DNA of 64,000 nt, from positions 62,001 through 126,000 of the forward strand of contig CALNHX010002685.1 of the NCBI GenBank assembly GCA_940337035.1, given 5' to 3'. How positions within the stretch are numbered: position 1 is the stretch's first letter; each line of letters starts with the position of its first letter. Below the pieces are notes generated by a model. That model did not search any database. It was given only the letters and a program-made list of their open reading frames with translations, and had not been told where the DNA came from. Positions 41,974-52,427 of the stretch are shown here, one piece after another. The stretch comes from Agriotes lineatus (lineage: Eukaryota; Arthropoda; Insecta; Coleoptera; Elateridae). A program made the position numbers and the translations under genes.

Positions 41974-42261
41974 TTATGCAGGAGGATTCAACTGCACAAC
42001 CCTACTGTCTTCTCTGCAAAGTGGACACCTTTTATATTGCAGTCGGAGATCATTAACATTATCCAACTGCTTTGCACAATGTCCACATATCGCATGATTA
42101 CACCTACCGAAAGTAGGAATAATACTACTGTAACTACAGTTAAATACTGATACTTCCGACAGTTTGTCCGTATTATTTAAGGCTAATTTTAAATTTAAAC
42201 AAGTGCAGTGGCGTAACTTGGTACCCGCAGACCTGAGGGGCCCGAGCACGAGGAGGGGCAC
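41974..42261 (-). CDS. RING-type exon, array unit 9
   Basis: Lys (NNTDK), Ile-Ile, CCGAGC and TTTTCCTTTC markers as in units 10 and 12. A shorter poly-A tract next to the downstream intron side fuses a longer plus-strand frame, which I treat as incidental. Confidence 0.45.
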   Translation of the reverse strand: MPLLVLGPLRSAGTKLRHCTCLNLKLALNNTDKLSEVSVFNCSYSSIIPTFGRCNHAICGHCAKQLDNVNDLRLQYKRCPLCREDSRVVQLNPPA

Positions 42262-43445
42262 AGGGTCCTATAATTTTCTTTTCCTTTCATGCAATAAACG
42301 CAAGCAGGAAAAAATCTTCCTATTTATATTTTTATAATAATGGGATGTCCACGCAAAAGGCAAAAGTAGTGTTGAATTGCCGGCTTTTAAATTCAAGCTG
42401 ACATAGATTGTTTGGTAGTATCGGCCAATTCGCAATTAACACACAGAACTAACCTGGTGGTTTCTCTCGTAACGCGGAGACGCTGTCGAATCCTGTAGCT
42501 TTGGTAGCCGTTAACTTCGTCCAGGGCGGCTATGAACACACCAACTTGGCACGCGTTGTTCGCGGTCTGGTAGCTTGGTTTCGTTCACTAGTTTTACGCG
42601 CGAATCTGTTGATTCGCCTGCTTCAAGCACTTATGGACGAATTGTTGATCCGCCGTACTTTCCGACCTGGGGCGAATCTGTTGATCCGCCTGCTTCAAAC
42701 AATTGAGCGCGAATGCCTTCTTGCAGGCGTCCAGTGCTGATTCATGTTATCGGCCGGTTATTCCCGCGAATTAAAAGACACTGTCGACACATTCCGTCAC
42801 GTACGCGCGACGCAGTACACTCTATGGTTATTACCTACGTATACATTAAATATCAATCTATATTAACAAACTACGTACATAATACAAGAACACTTACTGT
42901 AAGGCTTCATTGCTAATTGGCATATAATGAAAGGCTGTAAAATAAACAAATATAGGTGTCACGAATTGGCCCGTTTCAATATCCCCCCTGGTTTCATTCT
43001 AAACTGGTAACAGCTGAGAAGAAAACCATTTTTACTAGTTCTGAATTGTAGTAATATTCCTAGCATATGCTACAAACATATTTGGAAATATATAGCAATA
43101 ATATTTTTCTTCAAAATTAGATAAATATTTTTAAGAAATATTTAAATAATATTTACAAGGATATATTTCCCAAATATTAGAAAATAATATTTAGGCAATA
43201 TTTCCAACAAATATATCCGTAACGTAAGCTAAGTGTCACATCCAGTATTAACATAAATATTGTTTCCTAATATTTAGGAAATATTGTGTGCTGCTTGGGG
43301 CGGTTTTATATTGTTTCAGCCAAGCTGCAGAAGCAATGAGAGACATAGTCAGTCTCCATCGAAGGTAGATTACGTAAGACTAAAAAGAAGGCTAAAACTA
43401 AAAAAAGTAACTGTGTACGAAACTGACACTGATTATTTCTTACCT

Positions 43446-43733
43446 TTATGCAGGAGGATTCAACTGCACAACCCTACTGTCTTCTCTGCAAAGTGGACAC
43501 CTTTTATATTGCAGTCGGAGATCATTAACATTATCCAACTGCTTTGCACAATGTCCACATATCGCATGATTACACCTACCGAAAGTAGGAATAATACTAC
43601 TGTAACTACAGTTAAATACTGATACTTCCGACAGTTTGTCCGTATTATTTAAGGCTAATTTTAAATTTAAACAAGTGCAGTGGCGTAACTTGGTACCCGC
43701 AGACCTGAGGGGCCCGAGCACGAGGAGGGGCAC
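43446..43733 (-). CDS. RING-type exon, array unit 10
   Basis: Protein identical to unit 9. A small deletion beside it (TATAATTTTTCCTTTC) distinguishes the unit and accounts for the shorter spacing to unit 11. Confidence 0.45.
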   Translation of the reverse strand: MPLLVLGPLRSAGTKLRHCTCLNLKLALNNTDKLSEVSVFNCSYSSIIPTFGRCNHAICGHCAKQLDNVNDLRLQYKRCPLCREDSRVVQLNPPA

Positions 43734-44913
43734 AGGGTCCTATAATTTTTCCTTTCATGCAATAAACGCAAGCAGGAAACAATCTTCCTATTTATATTTT
43801 TATAATAATGGGATGTCCACGCAAAAGGCAAAAGTAGTGTTGAATTGCCGGCTTTTAAATTCAAGCTGACATAGATTGTTTGGTAGTATCGGCCAATTCG
43901 CAATTAACACACAGAACTAACCTGGTGGTTTCTCTCGTAACGCGGAGACGCTGTCGAATCCTGTAGCTTTGGTAGCCGTTAACTTCGTCCAGGGCGGCTA
44001 TGAACACACCAACTTGGCCCGCGTTGTTCGCGGTCTGGTAGCTTGGTTTCGTTCACTAGTTTTACGCGCGAATCTGTTGATTCGCCTGGTTCAAGCACTT
44101 ATGGACGAATTGTTGATCCGCCGTACTTGCCGACCTGGGGCGAATCTGTTGATCCGCCTGCTTCAAACAATTGAGCGCGAATGCCTTCTTGCAGGCGTCC
44201 AGTGCTGATTCATGTTATCGGCCGGTTATTCCCGCGAATTAAAAGACACTGTCGACACATTCCGTCACGTACGCGCGACGCAGTACACTCTATGGTTATT
44301 ACCTACGTATACATTAAATATCAATCTATATTAACAAACTACGTACATAATACAAGAACACTTACTGTAAGGCTTCATTGCTAATTGGCATATAATGAAA
44401 GGCTGTAAAATAAACAAATATAGGTGTCACGAATTGGCCCGTTTCAATATCCCCCGGGTTTCATTCTAAACTGGTAACAGCTGAGAAGAAAACCATATTT
44501 ACTAGTTCTGAATTGTAGTAATTTTCCTAGCATATGCTACAAACATATTTGGAAATATATAGCAATAATATTTTTCTTCAAAATTAGCTAAATATTTTTA
44601 AGAAATATTTAAATAATATTTACAAGGATATATTTCCCAAACATTAGAAAATAATATTTAGGCAATATTTCCAACAAATATATCCGTAACGTAAGCTAAG
44701 TGTCACATCCAGTATTAACATAAATATTGTTTCCTAATATTTAGGAAATATTGTGTGCTGCTTGGGGCGGTTTTATATTGTTTCAGCCAAGCTGCAGAAG
44801 CAATGAGAGACATAGTCAGTCTCCATCGAAGGTAGATTACGTAAGACTAAAAAGAAGGCTAAAACTAAAAAAAAGTAACTGTGTACGAAACTGACACTGA
44901 TTATTTCTTACCT

Positions 44914-45201
44914 TTATGCAGGAGGATTCAACTGCACAACCCTACTGTCTTCTCTGCAAAGTGGACACCTTTTATATTGCAGTCGGAGATCATTAACATT
45001 ATCCAACTGCTTTGCACAATGTCCACATATCGCATGATTACACCTACCGAAAGTAGGAATAATACTACTGTAACTACAGTTAAATACTGATACTTCCGAC
45101 AGTATGTCCGTATTATTTAAGGCTAATTTTAAATTTAAACAAGTACAGTGGCGTAACTTGGTACCCGCAGACCTGAGGGGCTCGAGCACGAGGAGGGGCA
45201 C
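44914..45201 (-). CDS. RING-type exon, array unit 11
   Basis: Protein identical to unit 8 (Ile form), TCGAGC marker. Ligands and donor intact. Confidence 0.45.
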   Translation of the reverse strand: MPLLVLEPLRSAGTKLRHCTCLNLKLALNNTDILSEVSVFNCSYSSIIPTFGRCNHAICGHCAKQLDNVNDLRLQYKRCPLCREDSRVVQLNPPA

Positions 45202-46386
45202 AGGGTCCTATAATTTTCTTTTTCTTTCATTCAATAAACGCAAGCAGGAGAAAATCTTCCTATTTATATTTTTATAATAATGGGATGTCCACGCAAAAGG
45301 CAAAAGTAGTGTTGAATTGCCGGCTTTTAAATTCAAGCTGACATAGATTGTTTGCTAGTATCGGCCAATTCGCAATTAACACACAGAACTAACCTGGTGG
45401 TTTCTCTCGTAACGCGGAGACGCTGTCGAATCCTGTAGCTTTGGTAGCCGTTAACTTCGTCCAGGGCGGCTATGAACACACCAACTTGGCACGCGTTGTT
45501 CGCGGTCTGGTAGCTTGGTTTCGTTCACTAGTTTTACGCGCGAATCTGTTGATTCGCCTGCTTCAAGCACTTATGGACGAATTGTTGATCCGCCGTACTT
45601 TCCGACCTGGGGCGAATCTGTTGATCCGCCTGCTTCAAACAATTGAGCGCGAATGCCTTCTTGCAGGCGTCCAGTGCTGATTCATGTTATCGGCCGGTTA
45701 TTCCCGCGAATTAAAAGACACTGTCGACACATTCCGTCACGTACGCGCGACGCAGTACACTCTATGGTTATTACCTACGTATACATTAAATATCAATCTA
45801 TATTAACAAACTACGTACATAATACAAGAACACTTACTGTAAGGCTTCATTGCTAATTGGCATATAATGAAAGGCTGTAAAATAAACAAATATAGGTGTC
45901 ACGAATTGGCCCGTTTCAATATCCCCCCGGGTTTCATTCTAAACTGGTAACAGCTGAGAAGAAAACCATATTTACTAGTTCTGAAGTGTAGTAATTTTCC
46001 TAGCATATGCTACAAACATATTTGGAAATATATAGCAATAATATTTTTCTTCAAAATTAGCTAAATATTTTTAAGAAATATTTAAATAATATTTACAAGG
46101 ATATATTTCCCAAACATTAGAAAATAATATTTAGGCAATATTTCCAACAAATATATCCGTAACGTAAGCTAAGTGTCACATCCAGTATTAACATAAATAT
46201 TGTTTCCTAATATTTAGGAAATATTGTGTGCTGCTTGGGGCGGTTTTATATTGTTTCAGCCAAGCTGCAGAAGCAATGAGAGACATAGTCAGTCTCCATC
46301 GAAGGTAGATTACGTAAGACTAAAAAGAAGGCTAAAACTAAAAAAAAGTAACTGTGTACGAAACTGACACTGATTATTTCTTACTT

Positions 46387-46674
46387 TTATGCAGGAGGAT
46401 TCAACTGCACAACCCTACTGTCTTCTCTGCAAAGTGGACACCTTTTATATTGCAGTCGGAGATCATTAACATTATCCAACTGCTTTGCACAATGTCCACA
46501 TATCGCATGATTACACCTACCGAAAGTAGGAATAATACTACTGTAACTACAGTTAAATACTGATACTTCCGACAGTTTGTCCGTATTATTTAAGGCTAAT
46601 TTTAAATTTAAACAAGTGCAGTGGCGTAACTTGGTACCCGCAGACCTGAGGGGCCCGAGCACGAGGAGGGGCAC
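46387..46674 (-). CDS. RING-type exon, array unit 12
   Basis: Protein identical to units 9 and 10. The donor context changes to AAAGTAAG (TTACTTTTATG on the plus strand), altering the last exon base. In the following unit the 79-codon plus-strand frame is ended by TGG to TGA, showing that frame is not conserved. Confidence 0.45.
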   Translation of the reverse strand: MPLLVLGPLRSAGTKLRHCTCLNLKLALNNTDKLSEVSVFNCSYSSIIPTFGRCNHAICGHCAKQLDNVNDLRLQYKRCPLCREDSRVVQLNPPA

Positions 46675-47859
46675 AGGGTCCTATAATTTTCTTTTCCTTT
46701 CATGCAATAAACGCAAGCAGGAAAAAATCTTCCTATTTATATTTTTATAATAATGGGATGTCCACGCAAAAGGCAAAAGTAGTGTTGAATTGCCGGCTTT
46801 TAAATTCAAGCTGACATAGATTGTTTGGTAGTATCGGCCAATTCGCAATTAACACACAGAACTAACCTGGTGGTTTCTCTCGTAACGCGGAGACGCTGTC
46901 GAATCCTGTAGCTTTGGTAGCCGTTAACTTCGTCCAGGGCGGCTATGAACACACCAACTTGGCCCGCGTTGTTCGCGGTCTGGTAGCTTGATTTCGTTCA
47001 CTAGTTTTACGCGCGAATCTGTTGATTCGCCTGCTTCAAGCACTTATGGACGAATTGTTGATCCGCCGTACTTGCCGACCTGGGGCGAATCTGTTGATCC
47101 GCCTGCTTCAAACAATTGAGCGCGAATGCCTTCTTGCAGGCGTCCAGTGCTGATTCATGTTATCGGCCGGTTATTCCCGCGAATTAAAAGACACTGTCGA
47201 CACATTCCGTCACGTACGCGCGACGCAGTACACTCTATGGTTATTACCTACGTATACATTAAATATCAATCTATATTAACAAACTACGTACATAATACAA
47301 GAACACTTACTGTAAGGCTTCATTGCTAATTGGCATATAATGAAAGGCTGTAAAATAAACAAATATAGGTGTCACGAATTGGCCCGTTTCAATATCCCCC
47401 CGGGTTTCATTCTAAACTGGTAACAGCTGAGAAGAAAACCATATTTACTAGTTCTGAATTGTAGTAATTTTCCTAGCATATGCTACAAACATATTTGGAA
47501 ATATATAGCAATAATATTTTTCTTCAAAATTAGCTAAATATTTTTAAGAAATATTTAAATAATATTTACAAGGATATATTTCCCAAACATTAGAAAATAA
47601 TATTTAGGCAATATTTCCAACAAATATATCCGTAACGTAAGCTAAGTGTCACATCCAGTATTAACATAAATATTGTTTCCTAATATTTAGGAAATATTGT
47701 GTGCTGCTTGGGGCGGTTTTATATTGTTTCAGCCAAGCTGCAGAAGCAATGAGAGACATAGTCAGTCTCCATCGAAGGTAGATTACGTAAGACTAAAAAG
47801 AAGGCTAAAACTAAAAAAAAGTAACTGTGTACGAAACTGACACTGATTATTTCTTACCT

Positions 47860-48129
47860 TTATGCAGGAGGATTAAACTGCACAACCCTACTGTCTTCTC
47901 TGCAAAGTGGACACCTTTTATATTGCAGTCGGAGATCATTAACATTATCCAACTGCTTTGCACAATGTCCACATATCGCATGATTACACCTACCGAAAGT
48001 AGGAATAATACTACTGTAACTACAGTTAAATACTGATACTTCCGACAGTATGTCCGTATTATTTAAGGCTAATTTTAAATTTAAACAAGTACAGTGGCGT
48101 AACTTGGTACCCGCAGACCTGAGGGGCAC
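47860..48129 (-). CDS. RING-type exon, array unit 13
   Basis: Ile form like units 8 and 11; Phe replaces Leu near the end (VVQFNPPA); an 18-bp or so loss in the TIR-derived upstream part shortens the frame. This unit is followed by the complete TIR element instead of another unit. Confidence 0.45.
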   Translation of the reverse strand: MPLRSAGTKLRHCTCLNLKLALNNTDILSEVSVFNCSYSSIIPTFGRCNHAICGHCAKQLDNVNDLRLQYKRCPLCREDSRVVQFNPPA

Positions 48130-48909
48130 AGGGTCCTATAATTTTCTTTTTCTTTCATTCAATAAACGCAAGCAGGAGAAAATCTTCCTATTTATATTTT
48201 TATAATAATGGGATGTCCACGCAAAAGGCAAAAGTAGTGTTGAATTGCCGGCTTTTACATTCAAGCTGACATAGATTGTTTGGTAGTATCGAACATAGGT
48301 TAATAAAAGTGGCGAATTTCCTGCATTCGTAAGGCTGATTGGTTGACTTAATTCTAAGAATTCTATAATTTAACAACAAATTTTCTATAGAAATTTGAAT
48401 TTGCAAAAAAATCTAATAATCTAGATAAACTAAAACAGTTTAAAAGCGTGAAATAAATTTTTAAGTTTTTAATAGTTGATAATCGAAATTTATCATTAAT
48501 ATTTCCTGAAATTGCGACCGCACTCTTATCATTTTTAACATTACCTGTTTCGTTCGCTTCTGCTGAAATAAGCTTCTAGGAATTAAAAGTTATGTCAGAA
48601 ACAGCATGTACTAGAAATGATTGGAAAACCTTTCTTTATTGTCCACTGAATCGGAGATGGCTGATAAGATGGAATTGCAAGAGGTTGTTACACATTTTGC
48701 AAACATTAAAACCGGCTAGGCGTAAGCACATAGCTTGAAATTTTGTTTTTATTTTTTTAACCATCTTAGTTAAAACATTGTTTTGTAGTGCCTAATCTTA
48801 GTATTATTATTATTATTGATGTTTTTGCCACTTTATTTTATTAAGGACCTATAAGGGGCCCGCAGCAGATTTTCGCGGAGGGGCCCGAAATTTGAAGTTA
48901 CGCCACTGC
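48091..48909. mobile_element. Complete 819-bp TIR element at the right edge of the array
   Basis: Left end ACAGTGGCGTAACTT and right end AAGTTACGCCACTGC are inverse over 14-15 bp, followed inward by GAGGGGC/GGGCCCG-rich stretches. ACAAGT directly flanks both ends (48,085-48,090 and 48,910-48,915). Its first 200 bp are the same sequence that ends every array unit, up to GTAGTATCG at 48,291; the rest (48,292-48,909) occurs once. No transposase is seen. Family not assigned. Confidence 0.65.
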
Positions 48910-48933
48910 ACAAGTATACGCTTTTTTGTACAT

Positions 48934-49388
48934 AAAGTACGTTTTTTTCCTATAAAAATTTTCAAGGTCAAGATAAAATTCTCAAAACTTTTAAAATTAT
49001 TAGAAAATCTATTTTTGTCAGGTTTTTCTGTAAACACTTGTGTCATTTTGACATTTAAAATTAAATTGTCAGCTTTTCTTTTTTTGAAAATTAATATGCG
49101 TAAAGAAACTGAATATTTTAAAATTAAATGCAAAAAAAGCAATTCAGAAGTGTGCAGAGGAACTGTTGGATCTGCAGTCTACCATGCCAGAAGAAGAAGT
49201 TTGCGAAATATTACCTAAAAACAAAACTATTGTAATTTCAGATTTTAAATTTCCCATCAATTTTTAGTTCTAAAAAGTTACTAAAACAAATTCTACCAAC
49301 ATGTATTTTTTAAAGGAATCCAAGTAATGCCAACATAACCCCTAAATTCTTTGACCTTCAAAATTTTTAGAGGAAAAAAACGTACTTT
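48934..49388. mobile_element. 455-bp MITE
   Basis: AAAGTACGTTTTTTTCCTAT and AAAATTTTCAAGGTCAA on the left are inverse to TTGACCTTCAAAATTTTTAG and AGGAAAAAAACGTACTTT on the right, arms of about 40 bp. The AT-rich interior has no supported gene. Confidence 0.65.
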
Positions 49389-50011
49389 AGTCACGCAAGG
49401 ACGCGGATGTAAGAGATGAGATATTTCTAAAATAGGTAACTGCCGGCGGGCGTCGTAGCTCTCTAGACACTTTACACTATAACCAAAGAGCATAGGTACC
49501 TATAACCACCATTTGCCCATGGCGCGTGCAAAATTCGCCCTCGTTATTTTACCAACTAAAGCAGCCTTCCGAATGACTGACATAGGTATGAACATAGCTA
49601 TAACCTGTATTTACTATGCAAGACGAATTAATATATTGCAAGACTATTTCCCGAGGAAAACTTCGTTATTCCATCCTATTCACTTAACCTATTTTCCAAG
49701 TAAAAAAATTACAAAAAATTCTCAAATGTATAAATGTTTAAATGTAGTTGTCAGTTTGACATGAGACAAGACCCGGGTACCTAATTACTTGAATTCCAAT
49801 GATGAAAAGCAATATTTTAGCTTTGTCATGAAAAAAACTGGTTCTTTATTTAACGACATACTTTCTGAAAAAAACAGTTCTTTCACAGCTCGAACTATAA
49901 ATAACTGATTTTTCTAAAGAGAAGTAGATAAATACATTTCACATGTTAAAAGTGTGGAAACCAATATGTCCAACATGTATTTCCACTACCTTTAAGGTTG
50001 GCTATATTTGA
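49389..50011. other. No gene recognised
   Basis: Short frames only. Nothing matches a known element. Confidence 0.4.
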
Positions 50012-50398
50012 GTAGCTTCAGAAATGATCGAAGGTTTTTGAATGGTCATTATTTCGCGCCATTTATTTTAACTATTTGATGTTGACTACACATGCAGGTT
50101 CATTAAAAAAGTCCATAAGAGGCGGCTATGGAAATTCAAATGATGAATAATATGTTGGTGGCACTGTAAGTCTATGTCAAATTCGAGGTTGGCAGGTTAG
50201 GTTTTGCGTCAGTCTGTGTCAAAACTGACGGAAAACCGAACGTGATAACCTTGAATTTGATATAGACTTACAGTGCCACCAACATATTATTCATACGTTG
50301 GAATTTCCATGGACTTTTTAATGAACATGCATGTGTAGCCAAATAAGTGGCGCCAAAATAATGACCATTCAAAAACGTTAGATTATTTCTGAAGGCAC
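50012..50398. mobile_element. Large fold-back element, about 385 bp
   Basis: Nested inverse arms: TTTTTGAATGGTCATTATTT with its inverse near 50,360; AGTCCAT with ATGGACT; and a core AATATGTTGGTGGCACTGTA with its inverse near 50,270. The core matches the MITE at 27.6-27.9 kb (ATGTTGGCGGCACTGTA, CTATGTCAAATTCGAGGTT), so one looks like a MITE whose outer arms were replaced or acquired. Confidence 0.7.
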
Positions 50399-50822
50399 TG
50401 TACAAGAAAAAATAAAGTGGGAAATTTTGAAAGCTCATAACGAAAATTAATACGAAAATATTCGCGATACGGCGAATAAAACGATAAGCCAGTAGCCCCG
50501 CTACATATAGCCTTCAAAACGTGGCAAAAATGGATTTATGCTACTTAAATTGATGTTGAGTGTTATTCGCATGCAAACTTTAGTGAGGTAAAATTGATAT
50601 AGTACAGTAGTTTAGTTAAAAGCTATTAGTAGTATAGTGAAGTAGGCTATGGAAAACAAACTGCAATCGCAAACCAATTATGATTAATTTAATACATTGT
50701 TTCAACAATCAACAGAGAACGGCACTAGTGTAAAAACGTGGTTTTACATTCCTTAACTTAACACTACATTGAATTTGCATTCCGTAGTTTCAGTTCATAA
50801 ATTAATATGACTTGAACTACTT
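50399..50822. other. No gene recognised
   Basis: AT-rich; no motif, repeat boundary or frame supported. Confidence 0.4.
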
Positions 50823-51110
50823 TGATGTCACAGTATGGTTATTATAACGCCTACAACAATGCTACAATAGAGTTCATTATAACACTGTTTTTGCATTGTT
50901 ATTTTCATATGAAAAACATTGAAACAGCCTGCCTTGTTTCACAACTGTCAGATCGTCACATTTATGAAATGTCAAACGTCAAACTTGTTTGATTAGTTTT
51001 TTTATACAAAATAGATAAAATACTACTCGTTTTAATAAGAAGCATTGTAGCACTCGCTACGCTCTGCGTGCCCCAAATTAAACTGGTATAATAATATACT
51101 AATATAATAT
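50823..51110 (+). repeat. Dispersed repeat, copy 2 (partner at 5.3-5.6 kb)
   Basis: Shares ordered blocks with 5,335-5,640 and ends in a similar GTATAATAATAT motif, followed by extra TAATATAATATATAATA. About 45 kb separate the copies. Confidence 0.6.
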
Positions 51111-51639
51111 ATAATAGGTATCTAAATGCTAATTACTAAATCTGCTTTTTATTCTTTTGATAATCAACATGTAGATAGATTGAAAAATGTTAAAATGGGA
51201 AAGAAGCTATGTTTAATGACATTAGAATATGCAACACAATATTAAGCAGATGTGAAAGCGTAAATCATTTTATAAATGTAGTGTTCAAACTATTTTTTGA
51301 ACATGAATTTAGGGAATACAGTGAAATAGAGTAAGAACGGAAGTGCACGCATTTAGCCTACAAAGGAACTGCATAAATTACGTCAGATAAAATATGGGTC
51401 ATGTTTCTGTGCCGCGATAACAACTAAGTGTAGACTACGCACGCAACAAGCGCCAGTTCCTTAGATTTCAAAACAGACGTTGCAGTTTTTAATTGTGTAT
51501 TACCGCATGTCAAAGGCACAGCGCAGCAGTTTTGTAAACTAGTGGGTCAAAATAACAAACTTAGCGTTTAATATTACGTTAGGTTACACACATATGATTG
51601 TAATTATTAATAGTAGGGCGTAAATATGGCATACATTTA
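51111..51639. other. Possible U3 of BEL LTR; no gene
   Basis: No coding motif. If the TATA box at 51,641 is an LTR promoter, the LTR start should lie here, but I cannot fix it because no 3' LTR is present for comparison. Confidence 0.3.
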
Positions 51640-51650
51640 TTGTATAAATA
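51640..51650 (+). promoter_or_regulatory. TATA box of probable BEL 5' LTR
   Basis: TGTATAAATAGCT lies about 780 bp before the gag start, in a position and context expected for an LTR promoter. Confidence 0.35.
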
Positions 51651-51879
51651 GCTCTGTGATATGTAGTAAAATTTAATATACGCTTAACCACTAACGTGTA
51701 TTCATTGACGAAGGGATGAATATAGGCTACAAATATTCGTAACAAGACGGCTTGGCCTGGCCCTCTTACCCTCGTCTCTTAACAACAAAACAAGACTCCA
51801 TCTCCCGCAAAAACTAAACTGGTTTTACAGCAAAACATAAAAGGTGTAAGTTCCAATTAATTTTGGGACACATCTTTTA

Positions 51880-51990
51880 ACATTGGTCCTTCGAGCCAAC
51901 AACTCCCCGATCAACGAAGAAGCCGGAATTTGGAGAAGACATTGGTCCTACAAGCCAACTACTCCCCGGACAAGAGGAAACTGGATTTTT
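51880..51990 (+). repeat. Tandem duplication in BEL leader
   Basis: ACATTGGTCCTTCGAGCCAA at about 51,881 is repeated as ACATTGGTCCTACAAGCCAA about 57 bp later, followed both times by CTACTCCCCG/CAACTCCCCG. Confidence 0.7.
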
Positions 51991-52427
51991 TGGGTAAAAA
52001 TCCTTAAGCCAACCAATTGGAGGCTTAAAGAAGTTAGTGCAACAATCAAGAGTCTTGGGTACGCGGAACAGATTCGAAGCTCTGGGCAAGTAAGCAACTG
52101 GACCGGATCTGCCATATCCGTTAGAAAATTTGGAGGACTGGCGACAAGATTGGTATGTACTCTTCTGTGTAAAGATTAGGGAGAAGTTCAAATTGAGCCG
52201 TCGCTAAGGAGAAAACGTCCTACGACTCAATCAAAGGAATTCCGCCAAAGGAAAAGGCGAGATAGCAGCATAAGTCCTGCTAGTAACTTCCAAGGGCTTC
52301 CGCAGTGCAGCGAGAAGAATCTTCAGCGGCAATCGATCCGCTAAGAACTTGGAAAAAACGTAAAGTGGTAAGATACTACTTATTAAGCCAGTTTTAGTAC
52401 CAAAGGCATTAAAAAAGCCGCATCGAC

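Larger units (their letters stand above)
29246..48291. repeat. 13-unit tandem array, about 1,472-bp unit, each with a RING exon
   Basis: Units begin at the CCTGTAGCTTTGG landmark: 29,246; 30,717; 32,188; 33,660; 35,134; 36,608; 38,081; 39,547; 41,020; 42,492; 43,960; 45,432; 46,905. Spacing is 1,466-1,474 bp and copies are nearly identical by eye. Each unit has, in plus orientation: a GC-richer 250-bp part with three internal repeats of GCGAATCTGTTGATYCGCCT type; an AT-rich part full of AATATTT motifs; the minus-strand RING exon; and the left end GCAGTGGCGTAACTT of a TIR element with about 200 bp of it. Unit 1 lacks about 70 bp at its left. Unit 13 runs into the rest of the TIR element rather than a new unit. 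Head-to-tail order throughout indicates unequal exchange or rolling amplification. Confidence 0.95.

Noticed and set aside
29246..48291. Plus-strand frames of 64-86, 67, 69 and 112 codons recurring in every array unit
   Set aside because: They recur only because the DNA is repeated. One copy of the roughly 79-codon frame is ended by a TGG-to-TGA change (about 46,990), unit 3 alters the 67-codon frame by an indel, and the 69-codon frame is simply antisense to the RING exon.
29246..48291. CRISPR-like regular array
   Set aside because: The unit is about 1.47 kb with no short repeat/spacer pattern, and the context is eukaryotic.
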